The notes under the pieces were generated by a model that ran no database searches, was not told where the DNA came from, and saw nothing but the letters and a program-made list of their open reading frames with translations. Shown here piece by piece: positions 47,210 through 59,502 of a DNA stretch of 64,000 bases. Position 1 is the stretch's first letter; every line of letters begins with the position of its first letter. Source of the DNA: Cerioporus squamosus (lineage: Eukaryota; Basidiomycota; Agaricomycetes; Polyporales; Polyporaceae); the NCBI GenBank assembly GCA_022592435.1, contig JABYQS010000086.1, positions 62,001-126,000 of the forward strand, given 5' to 3'. The position numbers and the translations under genes were made by a program.

Positions 47210-47232
47210 CTGCGGGCGAGGTCGTTAGTATG

Positions 47233-48689
47233 CGTATTGCATGGGAAACATGGGGAAGAAAGCGGAGAGAAGCCAACGAGGGAGCAACTCGTCTGTGTAA
47301 CAGTAGCACAGAGCGAACACATTCTGTTGAAATAGTGAAGAACCTCCTTCGCAGCTCAAGAAGGCATCTCGGAGAAATGATAGCTGAAGGAAGAGAAAGC
47401 GACGGGCTTCTTGCAGCGCATCCACGCGGGACGCGGACTTCAGAGATACCCGATCACCCGACGGCTCGACGCATGGGCGAAGCGGCAACTGATCAGAGCG
47501 GCTTTGCTGCTCAGGACCACTATGTCTGCGACTTCGATTGCTAAGTTTGGAGCCTGAGGTTCGCGCAGAATGCGCGTGTTCCACACGTCAAGAAGGTCAG
47601 GATGCCCACACGTGTCCGCAGAATGCGACCCAGGCCATCCTGAAACCGCCATAGTACGGCCTGCACACTTACGAGACAGGAAAACGAACATGTCGTCGTT
47701 CGGAATGCTCGGGCACCCGAACTCAGAAGGCGGAAATTGCAGGGAGGAGCAGGTGATCGTGAACGTGCGCAGATCCTGCTTATGTGGCTTATCGAGCGGT
47801 CAAAGGAACACGTCCCTCCGGGCATTGCGCCAGCGTTCGCGACATGCGCCATCTCGTGCAAGCGCAGATGATGGGCTACCAGGAGCCCGGTCCAGGATGA
47901 GAACGAATAATCCAAGACCAAGGGCACGCAGGTGCAGAAGACACATGTGACCATCTTGGATGACACAGCCCCGCCACACAAATGGTCGGGTGAGAACAAT
48001 GGCTATGTCCAAGCTCGCGACCACGACGTTTGAGAATCCAGCAGAGGTGAGGAAGCACGCATGTATATGCAAGTGCCACCTCCCCAGACCCGTCAGGAAC
48101 TCGGTAACGTCTCAAGTCAAGGACACGGCTGACCGAACGCTCTCATCGTAAACGGACATCCGGAAAGCCAACGCCATCCCGCGCACATGCACATGTCCAA
48201 GCTCCGGTCCGCGAAACCGATTGGCTATGTGCGAGCTCGTGGTCACGCCATTCCACGAGCAGTCCTCGCGCGAAAGGGACGAGAAAGCATCCTGCGGGAC
48301 CACGGGAAGCCCGAGTAACGATCATGCAGCACCTTGCAAAGAAACATGGCCTTGAAGACATGCGCGACGTCCGGACGCGTACGCAAAGTTCGGAAGGAGT
48401 GAGCACGCCTGGGTGAGTCCGTCACACGCGTCCAGCATGTCCGGCTCTGGGTGTCGAAGACTCCAGGGCCGACAGTGCAAAACGTAAAGTGAACGCAGAC
48501 TGACAGAATGCTCGAGTGGAAAGAGATCAGAGAATGTGCCCTGCACCGCACAACGTTGGGAGGCCGGACCTCTGCCCGATTTAACGGAAGTGAAGAAGTC
48601 CGCATATATGCGCAAATCCCGTATCTCCGGGGGCGTCATGGCATGCCAAGTCTCTCGCGCAACGAGCAGCATCCCAAACGCGTAAATGC
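47233..48689. other. Unassigned, diverged repeat-like spacer
   Basis: No recognisable gene. Short related sequences recur, such as TGGCTATGTCCAAGCTCGCG at 48000 and TGGCTATGTGCGAGCTCGTG at 48220. Some words reappear in rearranged spacing between 60.2 and 60.9 kb in the duplicate, for example GACGTCCGG. Confidence 0.4.
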
Positions 48690-48930
48690 CAGACTATATG
48701 CGCCATATTTGTCACGTATTGGGGCAGGATGCCGTACACGCGTTCCGACGCGTGGAGCAAGGGTGTGAACATGCCTGGTTCCGAGTGCTGGAGACTGCAC
48801 GTCGAGACAAGGCTCAAGTGAAGAAACAGAACGAAGACGAAGACTTCTCAAGTGCAAAATAGGTGTAGCAGAACAGTCAGAGCAGAGGAGAAATTGCATG
48901 CAATGAAGAGAGAAGGGGACAGGGACTCAC

Positions 48931-49318
48931 TTGTCTCCGTAGCAGGGGCTGAGCTCGCCGTTGTAGCGGCCGCGGAAGTAGCCACAGAGGTGACTGCGGA
49001 CGACACCGTCGACACGGACGCGCTGACACTCTCCGACGCGACCGACGAGAGGCTGGAGAGCGCACTAGACACCGCGCTTGAGCCGGTGGTGGGGGCGGCA
49101 CTTGACGCGACGCTGGATAGGACGCTCGACACGGTCGACACCGAGGCGGAAGCCGACGCGCTGGCAGTCGAGACAACGCTTGAGACGGAGCTGACCACGC
49201 TCGAGGCCTCCGAGAGCGAGGCGAGCTGGGAGCTGCTCGGAGCCTGGGCATCGCCGTTGGCGGCAAGGAGAAGGAGAGCACACAAGGCTGAAAGCCTCGT
49301 GTTGAGGAGGAGAGACAT
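48931..49318 (-). CDS. Ser/Ala-rich secreted protein, copy 1 (first exon)
   Basis: Start at 49318. A signal peptide is clear (MSLLLNTRLSALCALLLLAA, cleavage likely after GDAQA). About 100 residues of Ser/Ala/Val repeats follow (SSVVSSVSSVVST, SVSTVSSVLSSVASSA), likely heavily O-glycosylated; cell-wall or GPI-type proteins look like this. A GTGAGT donor at 48930 ends the exon after ATETS-type sequence. Reading on without splicing adds a short tail and a stop at 48848-48850. If spliced, an acceptor at CGTGCAG near 48800 would give a short Cys-containing end in both copies, but this is unproven. Function unknown. Confidence 0.7.
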
Positions 49319-49376
49319 GGCGTCGACCGCAGAGCTCGCGAGCGGGGAAAGCTCGGGGCTGGTCTCGCGTCCTGCA

Positions 49377-49382
49377 TTTATA
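49377..49382 (-). promoter_or_regulatory. TATA box of Ser/Ala-rich gene copy 1
   Basis: TATAAA on the minus strand, 59 nt before the ATG, inside CACTATAAATGCAGG. It is conserved in copy 2. Confidence 0.65.
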
Positions 49383-49399
49383 GTGAACTGGGCAGGCGG

Positions 49400-51571
49400 C
49401 GGATGGCGAGAAGTTGCGGAGAGTCGGAGGCCTGCATCGCGTCGCGTGTGCCATGGGGCGGTCTGGGGTCCGGGGTCGCTTCGCTGAGTCGGGCGCTCAG
49501 CCCCAGATCAAGTGACGGGTGACGTAACGCGTCGCGTTCATCTCGCCGCGGGCTTGCTCCCGTCTGCCGTCCTCTCGCTGTCCTCTCCGCTGCGCTTGCG
49601 CTCTGCTCGCCGATGGACGACCTCTCGCGACTGCCTGTGGGGGCAGCAAGTGGACCCGGGCCCGCGTTCACGGACGGACGGCGGGTGCTCAGGTGATGAT
49701 GAACCCCGTGCTACGGCGTCAGAACGACCGCGCCGCCTCGCAAGCTCGTGAGTGCACCTTCCATCCCGCCTTCTACTGCGCCCAATCACCAGCACGGCAG
49801 CCAGCTGGTCGCATGCCCTCTCTTGTCTGCGGTCGCCCTCCCACCCCCGTCAACCGTTTCATGTCCGTCCCTGTTCCCATCCATCATCCCTCTCGCCTGC
49901 CGGGCCCTGCCCTTGTGGCCTTCCGCCATCGTGACTGCAGCACTCGCGTCTGCTGACCGACTCTCGTCCGCTGGTCGTTCTCCCCCTCTACCTGCATCCG
50001 CGACGTCCGGAACGCTGCACAGCCGCCGCCTTCGTGGTACCCGAACGAACATGGCGTCCTCCATTGCGGGCCGCCGCGCTACTTCTGTGTTCGACCGTCC
50101 GGGAGAGCTAGAGAGCTACGCATCGGGTAAGCACACAGCACATTTCTTTAGCACTAGAATACACACCTCTTCTCGCACGAGGTTGGCGTCGTGCAGTTCC
50201 ATTCACGTCTATCCGGCGCCTTCCGAGTCTGATGCACACCAAGCATCTGTGTAGCAGGTCAGTCTTCTGTAGCACACCGGCCTGCGATGCCCGCGACGCC
50301 AACGCCAAGCACACAACGCGCACGCGCTCTCGAGGCGCGTCCCACTCCTCGGCCGCAATCACCGTCAAGACGTGCCCTCCATCCCCGTCTGCCCCGCAAC
50401 CTCGACCGCATTCAAGCATGCTGCCACTAGCGAGGTCGCGTCCTCCGCGGTGCCGCCGTACAACTCACCCGTCGAGCCTACGTCGCCCCGAGTGCACGCT
50501 CACGAACATCCCTGCGCCGCACCAACCTCGGAGCCGATAGCTGGTGCAACGCGACCGAGCGCACGTCGTGCTCGATCGCCTGCACAAGCACTCCCAGCAG
50601 CCCCAGACGAGCGGACGTGTCGACCCGACAGCGTTGCCTCAGAGATGGCCGCCGACTACGACGCCGTCGTCTGACGGCCCTGTGAACAGCGTTAGCGGAA
50701 CGCGTCCGCTCTCGCTCTCGCTGAACGTGGATGGCCGCGCCGGTTGTGCTGACGGTCGGGCTGACAGCGGCATACCGGGTACGCGCACGCGCATACGTAC
50801 GTACATCCTCACAGGATCGAGCACGAGACTTGTTACGCGAAGGATGCACTTACCAGCCTGTTAGATACTTGCAATACATCTCGTTCACCGACGACGTCAT
50901 GTCGGCATTGTCCCAGGCGGACCTGTGGTAGGTAGTTTGCGTGTGACTCTTTTGGTGGGTAACGTCGCGCGTGATGCTCACCTGCAGGTCGCTCGCGACT
51001 CATTGCGGCGAACGGGGGAGCGTCGACGCCTGGACGTTGAAGAGACCCGCGTGAGTAAGCTGTGAAGCCTGAGAGTGGAGAGCGCGACTCACATAGTAGT
51101 ACCGCAGCTCAGGAACACCTCCATCCGACGGCCTGGCGCGTTCCCGGGTGGGATCTACGAAGGGTCGAGGTGCGAAATGGACGCGCGTGTCCCGCGGCGT
51201 GACACTGACAGACGTGCCCTCCGAATCGCCAGGTACGCGTACAGCAGAGAGGTAAGCCGTCGGTCCCTCCCGGGAACTCGCCGCGCGCGAACGATCTGCG
51301 ATGCACCCTGGACAGTCTGTCAGCACCCCGCCGGTATCCGCTTCCGGAGACGACAAACACAAGCTACGCACCACATTCGAGCACGTCCGTCTGGTACGCC
51401 GTACCCAGCAGCCAGCTCGAAGCGCCGTTCCGTCTCCCCGGACACTTCGGTCGGCCGGGAGCGTGAGGCTTGAGCCAGAGCACGCGCGCCCGGGACCCGG
51501 CTGCGAACTCTATCGATCCCACCGCGCTAAGTAAGTATGCCAGCTCACACATCATAAATGGAGACTGCACA
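49400..51571. other. Upstream duplicated region and unassigned DNA
   Basis: To about 50020 this is the duplicated upstream region of the Ser/Ala-rich gene. Beyond that, an ATG at 50051 (MASSIAGRRATSVFDRPGEL, then a GTAAGC donor) and a minus-strand frame near 51115-51374 (ending VPELRYYY before GTGAGT) could be exons, but no complete model was found. Confidence 0.35.
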
Positions 51572-51577
51572 GCTCAC

Positions 51578-51730
51578 CGTGACGTTCTCTCCAGCTCGCG
51601 TAACTCGTGCTCTCGGAGCGGACTTGGAGGGCACCGGGATCAATGCTGCTCGAGGCTTGAAGCAAGACACGTGTCCCGTCTCCGTCGTGCCCCGGAACCG
51701 GCCCCGGTGGCTCGACGTTCGCTTCGGTTC
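51578..51730 (-). other. Putative exon of unknown gene, unit A
   Basis: On the minus strand, an acceptor-like CTCGCCGCAG precedes and a GTGAGC donor follows this open stretch. One frame reads EANVE, GPVPGHDGDGTRVLLQAS. The paralogous unit B stretch (52499-52640) has the same flanking splice signals and reads EANVELGPVPELHDGDGTR in the same frame, with several third-position differences. The two differ by an 11-nt indel near the end, so one or both may be non-functional. I do not recognise the protein. Confidence 0.3.
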
Positions 51731-52498
51731 CTGCGGCGAGAGCCCTGGCATCGTCATCGGGGACAAGTCTCCGATACCATCCTGCGCTCGCTTCTGGTCA
51801 GCGACGGAAAGACGGTGAGTTGCAGCAGCGAGAGCTCGCGCGCGACTCGCGAGTAGCTGACGTACCGTACCTAGTAAGCACCGCCGTGCGGACCGGCGAG
51901 AGTGCAATCGGCAGAGACAGCATCTCGTGAGTCGTCGCCGCTCAGCCTGTGCCACGTTGGACGCCGTCGGCGATCTTGTCGATTCCGACTCTCCGGCATG
52001 CCGTTCTTCAGCGGTCGGTTGGCGGCGGGTGCAAGCGACGATGCCGACAGCCTGGGACGGCGGCGGGGACCGTCAAGGACGGATGCCTACCGCACCTGCA
52101 CGGATGCGTGCTGAAACGAAACCGGTGAGTCGGGTCATACGGGTGGTGTGAAGGGCTGCCGGTGACGTACCTGTCGCTGCCACGAGTCGAGGCGGGAGGT
52201 CAGCGCACTGTGGGATGAGGGAAGAACCCCGGGACCCGGGTTCGCTGGCGAGCAAGCATACTGGCAAGTTGGCAACTGCACGAGCTCTGACACCCGGTCA
52301 ACAACGAATCGAGAGACGTACCTGTACGTTTGTGGCCTTAGCCTTCGATGCCAGATTCCCGGTTACACAGGGTCAGTGGGTAGAAGAGATGCATCTCACC
52401 ATGGCAGGGACACTGGTGTCCGTTTCTCGGACTGCCCGGCTTGAGTGCCAGCTGTTCCTGGCCGTGTGGAGATGCAGGCTGGCGCGGAGGCTGCTCAC

Positions 52499-52640
52499 CG
52501 TGACGTTCTCTCCAGCTCGCGTACTCGAGCTCCCGGAGCTGAGGCACCGGGTGTGCCGTTCGAGGCACTGAGCAAGGCACGCGTCCCGTCCCCGTCGTGG
52601 AGCTCCGGGACCGGCCCCAGCTCGACGTTCGCCTCGGTTC
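52499..52640 (-). other. Putative exon of unknown gene, unit B
   Basis: Counterpart of 51578-51730, bounded by CTCACTGCAG and GTGAGC on the minus strand. Another conserved intron-like block, with GTACGTCA/GTGCGTCA donor and TTTCAG/ATCCAG acceptor, lies at about 52115-52175 in unit A and 52945-53010 in unit B, which supports a multi-exon minus-strand transcript. Confidence 0.3.
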
Positions 52641-53314
52641 CTGCAGTGAGAGCCATCGGGGACAAGCTCCGGAGTCCGACTCGATCTGCGCTCGCGTCTG
52701 GACAGCGGCGGAAAGACGGTGAGCTGCAGCAAGAGATCAATCGGCGGGCGTGCAATCGGCGGAGAGAGCATCTCGGGACACGGAGTTGTCGCCGCTCGTT
52801 GGCAGGGTGTGCCACCTAGGACGCCGTCGGCGATCTTGTCGATTCGGATTCCCAGGCATGCTGTTCTTCAGCAGTCGGTTGGCGGTTGGCGCAAGCGGTG
52901 ACGGTGCCGACAGCCCGGGACGGCGGCGGCGTGCTGGATCGAAACCGGTGAGTCAGGTCCTGGCCACACGGGTGGTATGAAAGGGCTGCTGCTGACGCAC
53001 CTGTTGCTGCCGCAAGTCGACTCGGAGGCGCACTGTCGACGCATGGGAATCGGATGAAGGAAGAACCCCAGGACCCGGGTTTGCTGGCGAGCCAGCACTG
53101 CATGAGCTCTGACAACGAACCCTCGGACTCCGGAGACGTACCTCTGCGTTGCGAATCTACCCCTCGGATGCCAGATTCCCGGTAGCGCAGGGTCAGCGGT
53201 GTCTGGCGAGACAATGTAAGTATGTAGAATAATCGCAGATCCCACTCACCGTGGCAGGGACGCTGTGCTGTCCGCTGCCCGGACTGCCCGGTTCGAGTCC
53301 CAGCTGTTCCTGGA

Positions 53315-56300
53315 TACTGACGCGGAAGCGTCGCGGTTCTGACGGCAACGACGATCGAGGGACTCCAGGGAGCCTGGCACCGGTGTCTAAGGTGGAGATA
53401 GAGGACAGATTATTAGAGCTAGGCACGCGGGCAATGAGAAGCGATCGAAGTATGCGTACCTGGTCATAATGAACAGCGCCGAGTGGAATGACATTGGCAA
53501 TGTTGCTGCGAACGAATGCGAGTCAGTATGCATCCGAATCCCGATGATGAGAGAAAGGCACGAACTGTATGCAACGTCACGCTCGAGGTAAGGCAAAAGC
53601 GAGCTCGTGGAGGTAGGTATGTAGCCAGGGAGCGTTCTGGATTGCAACGGGGACGACGGGACGGTGTGCAAGAGCGCGAGAATGACGCGGAGAGAGAGGG
53701 AGGCCGAGTGGATACGAGAGAGAGAGAATCCTCAGCTCTGGAGCTGACTGTCCACCTCGAGTCCACGAAACACTTATAGCTCGCGACTTTAGGGCAGTCC
53801 TCTTGGCGGACGGAGAACCAGACGTGTCCGCGGGAGGCAGGAAGCATGGGTCCGCATCCGAGTCTCCGGGTCGGACACCCCACAGACGAACACTCCGAGT
53901 GCAGCGTAAGAGCTCGCTACACATCCTTGGGATGACGGAGCGGACTCCGCCAACCACAGCACGACACGGGGCGGCAGGAATATTGGGGCGGAGGCGGGGG
54001 AACGGTCCCCTGGCAGCTGCGAAGGTCCGCATACAGATTGCAAGTACGCGGACTCGGAAGAATCATCCCGGGCGAGGCGATGGCAATTCGCACTCGCCTC
54101 GTATATGGGCGCTCGGGAAGAGATGATGGGCCGGGGAAGTGGTGCAAATGTGTCGTAGTATCGGAGGAGCAGGGTACGAGGATCACGTACTGGGGTTGCG
54201 TGTCTTTGCGAGTTCATTGTCCTTAACAGTGGCTGTTGTAGGTAGAGCGTAGCAGGTAGAACATGGGTACATGTTATGCTTTCTATCGTGTCGTGTGACC
54301 TGCGAGCAAGTACTAAGTTGCGACTGGGGGAGACGTCCGTAGAATGCTTGCGCACGGTATAGTATGAAGCGAACTTCGGCAGAGAAGCTTGCCTGCATGT
54401 TTCACCGTAAACCTGGGTCTTGCACCATCTCTTGGCGTTTTGTATGGCTGTACCGCATGCTAGGGAAGGTCACCAGAGCATGCTACGATGGTCAGAGACA
54501 TGTTGCGGAAGAATTGGATGCAGGAGGCATGCGGGCATCTGTGTCCGAGTCATCAGAGATCCTGACTCTGTGAGGTCTGTACTTTGCTTGCACGGACTTG
54601 GACTGCAATGTGTGTTAAGCTCGCAATTGTACGGTCTGGAGGCCTTCTCAATAAGGAGCACCAGAGGTATATGGTGACATGCATGGAACATAGCGCAGGC
54701 TAGAGATTGACGTCACTACAGAGTACAGGGCGGCGACGAGCTTCGGAGATGAGATCTGTGCAACTAAATCTCAAAGGCAATCTCGTCCCAGTGTGCCTGT
54801 CTGATTCCGGTAAATATGAGTCTCCAGGTCTAGGTCCGAATATTTGCGGGTTCCATCGGGTTCCTCGGGGCAGACAAGCGGAGGTATGAAATAACGCAGA
54901 TGACTGCACGGCCCGAGTCCTGTGAGCCGTCCTTCAGGCTTCGAGATGGCCTGCAGTGAATCTATCTGTTGCTCAGCCAGTAGTAGCCACATATTGCGGA
55001 AGAAGACAGCCATCCCCTTGGTTTTGTAGTGTACAGAAGCAATGACTTGTACTTCCAATGCAAGCCTTTAGTGTTCCGATTTCTCCAGGCTGGTCGGGAT
55101 GGTAGTCCGGAAGCGAAATAGCCTCCATGTCGGTAAGTCGTCTACCTCCGGCAATCGGAAATCATAGCTGTCATCCGCAGTTAGCTTCCGATTGGGTCCT
55201 GGGTCCCGGAAACCCTCTGAGTCGCAGTGAAATTTCCACTTGTACACTGGCAGCGGAATTTCGACCGCCCTCTTCTATGTAGCACTCAGTTACTCTCTAC
55301 ATGCCTTGCAAGACTATGGCCAGATGCTTGATGTGAGTAAGAGAGGAGAAAGAGAGGTCAACAAGCGAGGGTCTCGAACATGCAAGCGGTTATGCGATCA
55401 GCACGGCGGAGCCCGCGCCCGAAGCGAGGTTAATAGTCCGTCACCCTGAACTGCCTCTTCCTCTTCACACTTCCGGTTTCACTCCGTCTAATAAATGTTT
55501 CCGTCGTACGACTTTGACAAGAATACGACAACTAGTCTGAGTCAGACATTGTCGGAACATCCCCTTCCTTCCGCGGGAGCTCTCCATCTACTGCTATCCA
55601 AGTCCCCCGTCTCGCCATCCATGCCATCCCGCACAATGTCCGCAAGCTGCACAATGGGTTGTATCGGACCGGTGAGTCCTGTTCATGTTGCCATAGATAT
55701 ATTCCGCCCCACCCATAGCCGCGTCGCAGTCGCATTGACAATGCACAGCGCACAGCAGAAGACCCTCCCACCCCAAGTCACTCAAACCCTGACGCTCTGA
55801 TCAGCAATGCACCAGCAACAGAACGGAGACTTCGTGACGAGAAACCCAGAACAGCTGGTATGTGTCTCTTCAACAGTCGTACCCTCCGCAAAAGTCACAT
55901 CAGTACATGCTGTTCCAGTCCATCTCTGCGCCGCTAGTTTGCTCCCTGGCACGGTGACACTTGGGGGCCTGTCGTCTTGTCGCTCGGAAAGCGTCCAACC
56001 GGCTACGTGCAACCTACCTAGCGACGCAACGCTCAGAATAGGTCAGTTCTCTCTGCATGCCCCGTGCAATTATGTCTCGTCATGCGATATCCACAGCCTA
56101 CCTCTTCAACCTCGTTGCACCTGAGCATAGACGTCTCACGGCCGCGCTTCTCACATCGACTCCGCCCGGAAATCTGTGCGCACGCCGCCTCGTGAAGTTG
56201 CGATCTGGCTGCACACACTCTGGTACACTCCGCAGTGCACGGCACTGGGCACGCCCGGACAAACGAACAAGGTACGCTGTTAGCTCTCGACCTCGTGTGC

Positions 56301-58085
56301 TCAACTCACCTAGTGTTCATCGACTCCAGATGCGTCACCTCGCTGTATCGCGTGAACTTGGATGCGGTGCAGCGACTGCGGAGGTACGTACATGCTCGTT
56401 GACTCTTGAGTGACGCGCCGGGCTAACCTCACCATCGTGGTTGTGCAGGCATCGTCCTGCGCGACCTCATGGACGCCTGGATGCGGTAGAAGTTTGTCAG
56501 CAGGTATGGTTGTCAACCATGCACGTCTCGGAATTGTTGCTGGCACCGCACGCTCTCAGTACGACTGAATGCTCGACGCGCTCCGGAGCAAGTCCGCTCC
56601 CTGCCTCCCGGGAATGCCACACGCACCTCATCAAACACCATTCGCCCCACTGCTGCGTTCCCGGGTGCCGGATACGATGTCGTGTATGCTCAGATGCTCA
56701 CCTTCTCCCCGAGTATTCCTGCTGTACATCGCAATCAGCGTGGTGCCGATGTGCAAGACTATCCTCGCAAGGTCAGCTCTTTCGTCTCCTGACACATACC
56801 AGCCAGCATAACTCTCCTCTCCAGAGCTGCTGTCACTCTAGCGCCGCCTCAAGCCGTGCCGGGAGCGACGGGTGTGGGATCGGTGACATCCGGGATGGAG
56901 GGTCCGCGCACAGGTCTCAAGTGCTCGTTGTGAATGCGCGTACGTCCTTCTCGTGTCTAGCTTGAATGCACGAACTCACCTCTCGATCTTCAACCACTCC
57001 GTCCACCCCTCTGCGATCCCACCTGCCCATGTCCCGCCCATTCGCTGCCAGCGTGTCCAGCCCGAGTTCCGAAGGATCCCGTGTCGAGTGTCGAGTTGCC
57101 AGGCATCGCGTTCGCAGGTGAGTAGCTTCCAGAGTCGAGCAGGACGCAGGCAGAGAGTGCAAGGAGAGCGCAGATGATGGTGGCAGGAGACAAGGGAGGC
57201 TGCGGCGCGCGAGCTGCCAAGTACGGGATAGACGCCCGTCTCCGGCACCTTTTCCGAAGGCGGCTCGACTCTCCGAGTTCTATCTGCGCGATCCCTACTT
57301 TGTAACACTCCTAGTAGTGATAATGACATATATATGTACCTGTGACTCCGCACCGTGAATCGCTTTCACTGTCTGCGTAGCTAGCTGCGCATTTTGGACG
57401 CTGCAACTCGTCGGAGCCAGGCATGTTAACCACAGGAGCCTATCCACATTGCTCCTTGCGACAGCGCATGAAATACTGTGCTGAGGAAGGCTGTCGAAAA
57501 ATGAATACATCTCCGAGCTTTTGAGGTCTCCCATACAGCGCAGAGAGTGCTCTCCACAGGCCATACAAGACAGGGAGTGCACTCCAGTGTTCTCTATACC
57601 CCTCAGAGTGTTCTCTATACCCCCCGTAGTGTCATAGAACCCCCATGGTGCTCTGAGACAAGTGATCGATCTGGGAGATTTTGGGGGGATCTCATCCGGC
57701 AAACACTTGCGCACACTCCCGACCCCTCGCCTTCGCGAACACCCGCATGTCTCTCCGCCGTCTCTCTGCAGACTCTACTCCTCTCGCGCATCCAGCTCTT
57801 CAGGGTGCACTGCGCGGACCCGTGTCTGCACCTGCTCTGGCCGTGCGTGCGTGCATCTTGCGCACATCCGACGATACAAGTCACTTGCCGACGCCGTCAC
57901 TGCCACCGGAACACGAGGCTACCAACCTCCGCGCGCTGACCTTGCTGTGACTCTGTCCCCCGACGCGACTGCTACCACGCAAGCTGACCTGAGCACAAGA
58001 TATATTTCTGTCCCTACTCGTGTACAGATCGAGCCCATAGCTACACACAATCCTCCAGCTCCAAAGTGTCAGCGGCGGCTCGGGA
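53315..58085. other. Unassigned region
   Basis: About 4.8 kb without a supportable gene. Long overlapping open frames reflect GC-rich composition. A plus-strand stretch near 55575-55860 (QVPRLAIHAIPHNVRKLHNG, GTGAGT intron, then EDPPTPSHSNPDALISN) looks codon-like, and splice-like sites continue to about 56800, but no domain is recognised. Confidence 0.4.
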
Positions 58086-58092
58086 CGCGCAC

Positions 58093-59502
58093 CGATGATA
58101 GCAAGCGACCGCGGCTTGTCCAGCGGGAGCGCGTTCCCGGTGTTCTTCAGCAGGACCGTGCCGGCCGCGCCGATCTCGCGCACGACCTTGTAGTGGTCCT
58201 CCTGCACGTCCACGTGCTGGTTCGTCGCCGGGTCGTTCTGCGCGAACGCGTTGAAGCTCACTATGTATAGCCATCAGCGTCCGCCAGCGCGTGACAGCGT
58301 CCGAAGACACTCACCATTGGGGTAGCCCTTATCCTGGTCGAGGAGATACCACGCGGCGACGATCCGCTCCGCCATGTCCGTGAGCCGCGACTCCGCAATC
58401 GTCCCGTTCTCCACGAACGCGGTCAGGTTCGGGCCCCACCAGGTGGTCCCAGAGCCGAGGGTGATGTCGCCGGGCATAGACATCTGCAGCCGCGCGTCAG
58501 CCAACGACCGGGGACATGTGCAAGCAAGCGCTCACATCGAGACCGTTGACAGCCGCGAGCGTCGAGTGGTGCGCACCCCAGTCGGACTGGACGTAGCCCT
58601 GGAAGCCCACCTCACCCTTCAGGATTTGGTTCAGCGTGCGGTCGTTCTCGCACGCCCACGAGGCGTTGATCTGGTCTGCATTGCTCGTCAGCACGATGAT
58701 AGTCGGTGAGGCACATATACGCACTGTAGCTGCACATGACCGACGCAACGCCGGCCTGCACGGAGCGCATGAACGGGTGCAGGTATATCTCATGCTCCGT
58801 GCGATCGTCGACGTGCGAAGACTCGTGGTCACGCTTGTGCTCCTGCTCGCTGTGCGCCAAGCGTCAGTGTCAGCGTTCGGCAGTAGAGTTCAAACGCCTA
58901 CTTGTTGATGTAGTGCTTCGCGCACGCCTGCACGCCGCTCTGCTGCAAGCCTAGCACGGTCTCATACGCAGACTCGCCCGTGAGGAACGGGTCCGCACCG
59001 AATCCCTCCCAGTTCCGCCCGCCCTGCGCGATCCGGCCCATGTTCATCATCGGGCCGAGCGCGACATTCGCGCCCTTGCCCTTGAACTCCGCACCCATCG
59101 CCTGCCCACGCTGGCGGAGAAGCGTCCGGTTCCACGTCGACGCGACAGTGATGCCGGCGGGGAATGCCGTGACAAAGTCGGTGTCCCGGACACCCAGCGG
59201 GGAGTCCTGCAGACAGAGTCCGGGGAAGTCGCCGACCGCGGCGATGTTGCCGACGCAGAGGCCGTTCATCCAGAAGACGCCGGTGGAGACGTTCACCTTC
59301 TGCTCGACCGTCCAGCCGGAGATGAGCTTCTTTGCCTGGGAGTGCGCCTTCGCCCATGCGGGAGCGAAGTCGGGGATCAGGTCGGAGCCAGGAGGCGGAG
59401 GCGACTTCGGAGAAGTCGAGGGGAATGTTCCTGGGATGGGCGATGCAGAGGGAACCGGGAACGACGAGAATGGGTATGAGGAGATCGGAAGGGTACTGAG
59501 CG
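58093..59502 (-). pseudogene. Truncated GH3 beta-glucosidase copy
   Basis: Minus-strand exons 59502-58902, 58849-58725, 58675-58536, 58483-58315 and 58260-58093 have exactly the lengths of the first five exons of the gene at 44408-47209 (601, 125, 140, 169, 168). The frame is open throughout with few replacements, for example KHYINN for KHFINN and LLKNTGNALP for LLKNAGNALP. The last three exons (C-terminal catalytic part and fibronectin-III-like domain) are missing: similarity stops within the next intron. Upstream similarity also stops just before the first exon. It is probably non-functional but recent. Confidence 0.88.

Larger units (their letters stand above)
45793..50020. repeat. Segmental duplication, copy 1 (GH3 5' portion plus Ser/Ala-rich gene)
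   Basis: High similarity to 58086-62250 over the GH3 part (45793 to about 47232) and again from about 48690 to about 50020, covering the Ser/Ala-rich gene and its upstream region. The middle (about 47.23-48.69 kb) is only weakly and patchily related to the middle of copy 2. Confidence 0.85.
51572..53314. repeat. Two-copy tandem duplication of about 0.9 kb
   Basis: Unit A 51572-52492 (921 bp) and unit B 52493 to about 53314 are diverged direct copies. Matching words in the same order include CACCGTGACGTTCTCTCCAG, ACGCCGTCGGCGATCTTGTC, GAAACCGGTGAGTC, GAAGAACCCC(A/G)GGACCCGGGT, GATGCCAGATTCCCGGT and CAGCTGTTCCTGG. Confidence 0.8.

Noticed and set aside
46600..47544. 314-aa plus-strand open frame
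   Set aside because: It lies opposite the GH3 exon and is an antisense shadow of that GC-rich coding sequence; the duplicate copy shows the same shadow at 58980-59594.
53285..53300. GGTTCGAGTCCC, a perfect Pol III B-box word
   Set aside because: No acceptor, D or anticodon stems fit around it, and the aligned unit of the tandem repeat reads GGCTTGAGTGCC instead.
56441..56965. 174-aa plus-strand open frame with overlapping alternatives
   Set aside because: All three plus frames are open for long stretches here, so openness is not evidence; no motif was recognised.
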